Assembly (NCBI GenBank): GCA_947467405.1
Contig: CANIIN010000145.1
Span: 1 to 6,740, forward strand
Length of the DNA stretch: 6,740 bases
Source of the DNA: Betaproteobacteria bacterium
GTDB taxonomy: Bacteria > Pseudomonadota > Gammaproteobacteria > Burkholderiales > SG8-39
Reading direction: 5' to 3'
The position numbers and the translations under genes were made by a program. The notes under the pieces are model-generated. The model was given only the letters and a program-made list of their open reading frames with translations. It made no database searches and was not told where the DNA came from. Every line of letters starts with the position of its first letter. The stretch's first letter is position 1. This document shows positions 1 to 3,984 of the stretch, piece after piece.

Positions 1-58
1 CCATTTGTTTCAGTTCATGCGTCAAGTTGGCGAACTCGCACTATCCACATGAGCGCAG

Positions 59-877
59 TTACTGCCAAGCCGTCCCCCCATCGATGTTGATCGCCTGCCC
101 GGTAATCCACTTGCCGCGCTCCGATGCGAGGAACAGGCACATCTCGGCCACCTCGTTGCCGTCGCCGGCATAGCCGAGCGGAATCATGCTGAGGACCTTC
201 TTCTGCCAGGCTTCGCCGCGCCCGACATCATCCAAACGATAGGTGTCGATGATGCCGGGGCACAGGGCATTCACGCGGATGCCGTTCTTGCCCAGTTCCT
301 GCGACATGCTGCGGCTGAGTGCGTTGATGCCCGCCTTGGACGCGGCATAGGCCGCAGTGTTCGGGCCGGCCCGCTTGCTGGCGATGGAAGAGATGTTGAT
401 GATGCTGCCGCCTCCGCCCTGCCGCAGCATCTGGCGCGCCGCCTCGCGGGACAGCAGGTAGGTACCGTCGAGATTGGTCTCGATGACTTTCTTCCATTCG
501 GCATAGGGCAGGTCCACCACCGGCACGCGATCGGCGCCGCGCGCGGCGCCGGCATTGTTGACCACGATGTCCACGCGACCCAGCCGCTCCGCGGTCGTCT
601 TCACCAGCGACTCGACGTCCGTCTCCGAGGCGATATTGGAGACGACCGCCAGGCAGGTTCCGCCCGCGGCTTCGATCTCGGCCCTGACGCTGTCGATGTC
701 GCGCCAGCCGGCGGCCTTCTCGTCATCGGGATAGCGATCGGGCGAGCGGCCCGTGCCGGTGACCACGACTTTCGCGCCGGCCCTGGCCAGCAGCCGGGCG
801 ATCGGCCGGCCGATGCTGCGCATCCGTCCGGCACCGGTGACGATGGCGACCTTGCCTGCCAGTTCCTGTTCCTGCAT
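59..877 (-). CDS. SDR-family NAD(P)-dependent oxidoreductase, FabG-like
   Basis: This 272-residue classical short-chain dehydrogenase/reductase reduces a carbonyl or oxidises an alcohol with NAD(P)(H) in the cytoplasm. Visible family features are the N-terminal TG nucleotide motif at 14-23, NNAG at 107-110, catalytic N135, S164, Y177 and K181 (YAASK), the PGII loop at 207-210 and the C-terminal ITGQAINIDGG at 258-268. Length is slightly above the usual ~250 because of two small insertions: the glycine motif reads TGAGRMRSIG instead of TGxxxGxG, and a charged stretch (~44-62) follows the second beta strand. R44 directly after that strand could favour NADP, which is inference. The start is set by the strong ribosome binding site. 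The substrate cannot be read from the sequence; FabG-like 3-oxoacyl reductase activity and other hydroxy-acid or steroid-type substrates are all possible. Nothing indicates F420 dependence. Confidence 0.92.
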   Translation of the reverse strand: MQEQELAGKVAIVTGAGRMRSIGRPIARLLARAGAKVVVTGTGRSPDRYPDDEKAAGWRDIDSVRAEIEAAGGTCLAVVSNIASETDVESLVKTTAERLGRVDIVVNNAGAARGADRVPVVDLPYAEWKKVIETNLDGTYLLSREAARQMLRQGGGGSIINISSIASKRAGPNTAAYAASKAGINALSRSMSQELGKNGIRVNALCPGIIDTYRLDDVGRGEAWQKKVLSMIPLGYAGDGNEVAEMCLFLASERGKWITGQAINIDGGTAWQ

Positions 878-881
878 CACA

Positions 882-890
882 TCCTCCTTA
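882..890 (-). promoter_or_regulatory. Strong ribosome binding site that fixes the SDR start
   Basis: TAAGGAGGA on the minus strand is an almost perfect anti-16S match. GGAGG sits 5 nt before the ATG at 877. It rules out the much longer in-frame reading that would begin inside the diguanylate cyclase gene. Confidence 0.88.
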
Positions 891-898
891 CGACGTTG

Positions 899-928
899 AA
901 TATATCCGGCAATGAAAGCGGCAATGAA
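899..928 (-). promoter_or_regulatory. Possible promoter for the SDR gene in an AT-rich pocket
   Basis: On the minus strand TATATT (904-899, 5/6 to the -10 consensus) lies 18 bp after TTCATT (928-923, a poor -35). Transcription would begin around 892, just ahead of the ribosome binding site. The main support is the local AT-rich stretch in an otherwise GC-rich region; the -35 is weak. Confidence 0.3.
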
Positions 929-930
929 AA
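907..930. repeat. Tandem 12-bp direct repeat (two copies)
   Basis: CGGCAATGAAAG (907-918) is followed directly by CGGCAATGAAAA (919-930), identical at 11 of 12 positions. The pair spans the -35 side of the possible SDR promoter and could be two adjacent binding half-sites, or a simple duplication. Confidence 0.5.
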
Positions 931-969
931 CCGCAGGCTTGCGGCTGTTCGCAGGTGCTGCAGAGCTCA

Positions 970-989
970 ACCGGCCGCTTGCGGCCGGT
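970..989 (-). terminator. GC-rich hairpin after the diguanylate cyclase stop
   Basis: ACCGGCCGC (970-978) and GCGGCCGGT (981-989) form a perfect 9-bp inverted repeat (8 bp with a realistic 4-nt loop), beginning 8 bp past the stop at 997. On the minus strand it is followed by TTGAGC rather than a T-tract, so it is at best a weak intrinsic terminator and may instead stabilise the 3' end of the transcript. Confidence 0.4.
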
Positions 990-996
990 GCCGCGT

Positions 997-2052
997 TCAG
1001 ATGGTGAACTTCACCACACTGTTGCGGCCGCCCTGCTTGGCCATGTACATGGCGCGGTCGGCGCGTGCCAGCAATGAATCGATGTTCTGTCCGTCTTCGG
1101 GATAGGTGGCCACGCCGGTGCTGACGCTGAGCGCGATGGTCTCGTGGCCGTGTTCGATGGAGGTGGCGGCAATGGCGTCGCGTATCCGTGCCGACACTTC
1201 CAGCGCGCCCTGCGAGGGCGTTTCCGACAGCAGGGCGACGAATTCGTCGCCGCCGTGGCGCGCTACCACGTCGGTCAGGCGCAGTTCCGTGCCGATGCAC
1301 TTGGCGACCTTCTTGAGCGCGCCGTCGCCGGCTTCGTGACCGAGGCGGTCGTTGATGATCTTGAGGTTGTCCAGGTCGATCATCAGCACGCTGGCCGCGC
1401 GGTTGTAACGCACAGCCTGGCCCATCAGCGGATCGACGGCGATGGCAAAGCCGCGCCGGTTATAGATGCCGGGGAGTTCGTCGGTCTCGGACAGCAGCCG
1501 CGCCTTGTTCAGACCGTAGCGGATGTCGGCCGAGAACATGGTGGTGATATAGGCCACCAGCAGCAGCGGCGCGAGCTGTGCCGCGAGACGTCCCACGTAG
1601 CCGAGCGTGAAGACTTCGCCGATGCTGGAGTTGTCGCCAAGGAAAATGAAGCAGGCGGCGATCAGCGTCATTTCCAGCAGCGTGGTGATCTTGCCCAAGG
1701 TGAGGGCGCTGGTGATGATGACCAGCAGGTAGGCGTTCAAGAGCGGGCTGGCCAGCTTGTCGGTGAACCACACCACCCAGGTGACGAAGATCAGCATGGT
1801 CCAGGTCTCGAGCGCGATCTTCCAGCGTGACTCGAGCTTGTAGAAATTGGCGTAGTGGAAACTCAGCACGAAGGCGCCATAGAACATCAGCGCCATGATG
1901 ATGGCGGGGCGGTGTTCCTCGACGGGGCCGCCGAAGGTGAGGTAGAGCAGGACGACGATCAGCAGCAGCCATTCGATTTCGGCCACGGTGCGCGTGACGC
2001 CGCGCAGTTCTTCCTGTTCCAGCGTCGGCACTGCTTTTTCGGTCTGCCGCAT
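997..2052 (-). CDS. Membrane-anchored GGDEF diguanylate cyclase
   Basis: This 351-residue protein should make the second messenger cyclic di-GMP from two GTP. The N-terminal ~175 residues contain about six hydrophobic segments (roughly 26-40, 49-68, 82-98, 103-119, 122-139 and 154-173), forming an inner-membrane sensor region. I cannot assign it to a named MASE family. A short connector leads to the GGDEF domain at ~185-351: TDELPGIYNRRGF at 190-202 (usually TDxLTGLxNRR), metal and substrate residues D226, N234 and D243, the GGDEF signature at 267-271, and an RxxD inhibitory site (RLTD, 258-261) exactly five residues before it. Catalysis and product feedback inhibition therefore both look intact. 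There is no EAL or HD-GYP phosphodiesterase domain and no PAS or GAF domain. The gene has its own plausible promoter and ribosome binding site and is followed by a GC-rich hairpin, so it may be a single transcription unit. The stimulus sensed is unknown. Confidence 0.94.
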   Translation of the reverse strand: MRQTEKAVPTLEQEELRGVTRTVAEIEWLLLIVVLLYLTFGGPVEEHRPAIIMALMFYGAFVLSFHYANFYKLESRWKIALETWTMLIFVTWVVWFTDKLASPLLNAYLLVIITSALTLGKITTLLEMTLIAACFIFLGDNSSIGEVFTLGYVGRLAAQLAPLLLVAYITTMFSADIRYGLNKARLLSETDELPGIYNRRGFAIAVDPLMGQAVRYNRAASVLMIDLDNLKIINDRLGHEAGDGALKKVAKCIGTELRLTDVVARHGGDEFVALLSETPSQGALEVSARIRDAIAATSIEHGHETIALSVSTGVATYPEDGQNIDSLLARADRAMYMAKQGGRNSVVKFTI

Positions 2053-2063
2053 TGCGTTTGATG

Positions 2064-2070
2064 CCTCCCT
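2064..2070 (-). promoter_or_regulatory. Ribosome binding site of the diguanylate cyclase gene
   Basis: AGGGAGG on the minus strand lies 11 nt before the ATG at 2052. Spacing is slightly long but the match to the Shine-Dalgarno sequence is strong, and it supports the 2052 start over longer versions of the frame. Confidence 0.6.
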
Positions 2071-2077
2071 GCGGCGG

Positions 2078-2107
2078 ATTGTACGGGTACCCGTGGACCT
2101 TCGGCAA
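2078..2107 (-). promoter_or_regulatory. Candidate sigma-70 promoter for the diguanylate cyclase gene
   Basis: On the minus strand TTGCCG (2107-2102, 4/6 to TTGACA) is followed after 18 bp by TACAAT (2083-2078, 5/6 to TATAAT). Transcription would start near 2071, immediately before the AGGGAGG ribosome binding site, giving a leader of about 19 nt. The tight fit of promoter, ribosome binding site and start codon strengthens an otherwise ordinary motif match. Confidence 0.5.
2083..2094. promoter_or_regulatory. 12-bp palindrome in the promoter spacer, possible operator
   Basis: ACGGGTACCCGT is a perfect palindrome. It lies between the candidate -35 and -10 boxes of the diguanylate cyclase promoter and touches the last base of the -10, where a bound protein would block or remodel polymerase. 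One or two 12-bp palindromes are expected by chance in a window this size, so only its position makes it interesting. Confidence 0.3.
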
Positions 2108-2271
2108 CGCGCAATCTTCCGCGGCCAGGTCGCCGTTCAGGATTCGTGGACATGCGGATGCTGCGGACATTCATTCCATCTGCGAAATGGATATCCACAG
2201 ACCTCGGCGCCCCCTGCGAGCAGGGAAGGTGGTTGGCCGGACGATCGCCACGATGGGCGACCGCAGGCCGA

Positions 2272-3816
2272 TCAGGCCGGCTCTTCCAGTTCCAGTGCGA
2301 GCTGGCGGGCGGTGCTGCGGCCGAGGCGCACGATGTCGATGCCGTTTTCGCCGCCATTGCGCTTTCCTTCCAGGAATCGCGTCATGATCTTGTAGATGTC
2401 GAGATCGAACACCGGCTCCATGCGCGACGCCAGCCGCTCGTGCAATTCCTCGTCGGAGCGCACCGTGCCCAGATAGCACCATTGATCGAAGAGATGCATC
2501 TCGGAGAGCGGCTCCTCGCCGGGGCCGGCGGCCCGGGTTTCACGAAAACCGGTCAGTCCCTTGTAGGGCCAGGATTTCATGCGCAGCCGGCCGAAGGCGG
2601 CCAGCAGGCGCATGTTGTGCGCGGCGACCGATTCCTTGCCGCAGCAGGCGCCGAGACATTTCTTCAGTTGATGTGCGAAGCACGGGCGCAGCGCCGGCAA
2701 GCTTGCCGAGCCGGCACCGCTTTTCTCAAGGCCCAGCAGGCGCGTGCACAGGCCGTTTTCGTCGGCCAGCGCCTGCAGCGCTTCGACGGCCTTCTTCTTG
2801 GAGCGGAACATGCCGAAGGTCTGGCCCAGCTGCCACGGGTCGATGTCGGCGGCGCGCACCAGTTCCGGTGCCTGGCAGGTGACCGCGCCCGGCGTCCAGC
2901 GATAGGCGCACAGGTCGTTGGACCGGCGCAGCATGCGGTTGTGCACCGGCAGCAGTTCCTTCACCAGCCGCGCTTCATGGAGCAGCGCACCCAGTTCGCC
3001 GGCGGTCTCGATCCATTCAAGGCGCGCCAACTGCAGCGAGATGCGCATTTCCTTGCCCGAACTGTGGTCGCCGGAAAAATGCGACAGCACGCGGGTGCGC
3101 AAATTGATGCTCTTGCCGACATACAGCGGCACATTGCGTTCGTCGTAGAACAAGTACACACCGGGTGTGTCGGGAATGCCGTCCAGCACCGCCGGGTCCA
3201 GGCGCGGCGGCAGGCTGGGCGTCTTGAGTTGTTCGCCGACGGCGGTAGCCAGCACCACGGCGTCGCAGTCGCGCTGGATGATCTGCGCGAACTGCCACAG
3301 CACCTGGGCATCGCCGAGTGCGCGATGGCGCGCCGTGCAGGTGAGGCTGTGACGCTCGATCAGGCTGTCCAGGTTGTGCTTGCGATGTTCGGGAAAAATG
3401 GCGCGCGACAACTTGGCCGTGCACAGCATCTTCGGCCGGAAGTTGAGTCCGACGCGGCCGAACTCGTTCTTGAGGAAGCCGTAATCGAAGCGCACGTTGT
3501 GGGCGATGAAGAGGCGCCCTTCCAGGCGGCGATGCACTTCATCGGCGATGTCCTCGAAGGCACGCGCGTCCGCCACCATGGCGTTGGAAATGCCGGTCAG
3601 CGATTCGATGAAGGGCGGAATGCGCTGTCCGGGATTGACCAGCGAGCTCCATTCCTCGACATGCCCGTCCGGATCGACGGTGACGATGCCGACTTCGGTG
3701 ATGCGGTCGTGATGCGCCGTGGCGCCGGAGGTTTCCAGGTCGACGAAGGCCAGCGGTTGGCCGCCGAAGGGCAGAGCGGCCGACCCGATCGATGAGGATC
3801 GCGCAGACTTTTTCAT
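2272..3816 (-). CDS. DEDDh 3'-5' exonuclease fused to GIY-YIG (UvrC N-terminal/Cho-like) nuclease
   Basis: This 514-residue protein joins two nuclease modules. Residues ~20-185 form a DnaQ-like DEDDh exonuclease: D26 and E28 (FVDLETSG), D111 (HNVRFDYGFL) and H164...D169 (HRALGDA) supply the full acidic set. Residues ~213-295 form a GIY-YIG domain as in UvrC and Cho: GVY at 219-221, YVG at 232-234, R242, E281 (LLHEARLVKE) and N293. A UvrC-like cysteine group follows at C357, C379, C387 and C391. The UvrC RNase H-like 5'-incision half and helix-hairpin-helix tail are absent, so at most a Cho-style 3' incision plus exonucleolytic trimming is expected, probably in DNA repair in the cytoplasm. This fusion architecture is known in bacteria, including betaproteobacteria. 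The ATG at 3816 has no clear Shine-Dalgarno; no in-frame GTG or TTG was found in the codons just upstream, and the domain starts soon after, so this start is kept. The exact substrate is unknown. Family assignment is secure. Confidence 0.92.
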   Translation of the reverse strand: MKKSARSSSIGSAALPFGGQPLAFVDLETSGATAHHDRITEVGIVTVDPDGHVEEWSSLVNPGQRIPPFIESLTGISNAMVADARAFEDIADEVHRRLEGRLFIAHNVRFDYGFLKNEFGRVGLNFRPKMLCTAKLSRAIFPEHRKHNLDSLIERHSLTCTARHRALGDAQVLWQFAQIIQRDCDAVVLATAVGEQLKTPSLPPRLDPAVLDGIPDTPGVYLFYDERNVPLYVGKSINLRTRVLSHFSGDHSSGKEMRISLQLARLEWIETAGELGALLHEARLVKELLPVHNRMLRRSNDLCAYRWTPGAVTCQAPELVRAADIDPWQLGQTFGMFRSKKKAVEALQALADENGLCTRLLGLEKSGAGSASLPALRPCFAHQLKKCLGACCGKESVAAHNMRLLAAFGRLRMKSWPYKGLTGFRETRAAGPGEEPLSEMHLFDQWCYLGTVRSDEELHERLASRMEPVFDLDIYKIMTRFLEGKRNGGENGIDIVRLGRSTARQLALELEEPA

Positions 3817-3860
3817 GCTCGAACGGGAACGACGGGGGCGCTATGGCGGCGCGGGGAAGT

Positions 3861-3895
3861 CCTTGAAGATCCGCATGGATAAAGGATCTTCAAGG
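3861..3895. repeat. Perfect 12-bp inverted repeat with 11-nt loop between fbiC and the nuclease gene
   Basis: CCTTGAAGATCC (3861-3872) is matched exactly by GGATCTTCAAGG (3884-3895) around an 11-nt centre. The dyad starts 45 bp upstream of the nuclease start and ends 90 bp past the fbiC stop. Neither strand has a T-run after the stem, so it does not look like a standard intrinsic terminator. It could be a transcript stem-loop protecting the fbiC 3' end, a two-half-site operator (half-site centres 23 bp apart), or a REP-like element. The sequence cannot decide between these. Confidence 0.8.
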
Positions 3896-3907
3896 CATCG
3901 CATGCCT
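3893..3907. repeat. Short hairpin adjoining the 12-bp inverted repeat
   Basis: AGGCAT and ATGCCT form a 6-bp perfect stem around a 3-nt loop (CGC). It shares bases 3893-3895 with the right arm of the larger inverted repeat, so either the two stems compete or the larger one shortens to 9 bp and they stack. No T-run follows. Its closeness to the large dyad is the only reason to record it; a 6-bp stem alone is unremarkable. Confidence 0.4.
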
Positions 3908-3984
3908 GCGGAGCGGCCGCGTGGCGTGCCACCATCAGCGCTGCAGTTCGCGACAAGGTACCCGATGCAATGGGGCCACGAAGC

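Noticed and set aside
15..50. Tiny minus-strand frame from the ATG at 50 (11 residues)
   Set aside because: There is no ribosome binding site and it stops almost at once. The 58 bp left of the SDR stop hold nothing I can support.
59..1300. 413-residue version of the SDR frame starting inside the diguanylate cyclase gene
   Set aside because: The extra N-terminus is arginine-rich, out-of-frame translation of the cyclase coding region. The ATG at 877 has an ideal ribosome binding site and begins right at the SDR fold.
2188..2197. TGGATATCCA palindrome
   Set aside because: Several 10-bp palindromes are expected by chance in 6.7 kb, and it is not near a promoter element I can support.
2212..2225. 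CCCTGC-GA-GCAGGG hairpin downstream of the nuclease gene as a terminator
   Set aside because: A six-base arm with a two-base centre and no T-run on either strand is too weak to call in GC-rich DNA.
1959..2357. Minus-strand frame upstream of and overlapping the cyclase start
   Set aside because: It runs in a different frame through the cyclase 5' end, is arginine/proline-rich, and lacks a convincing ribosome binding site and any domain.
2146..3795. 549-residue plus-strand open frame opposite the nuclease gene
   Set aside because: It lies almost wholly antisense to a gene with complete catalytic motifs. Its A/R/Q/H-rich composition without recognisable domains is typical of antisense shadows in high-GC DNA.
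3913..3932. GCGGCCGC palindrome and GTGGC-GT-GCCAC dyad in the fbiC-nuclease spacer
   Set aside because: Short GC palindromes of this kind are common by chance here and none precedes a T-tract.
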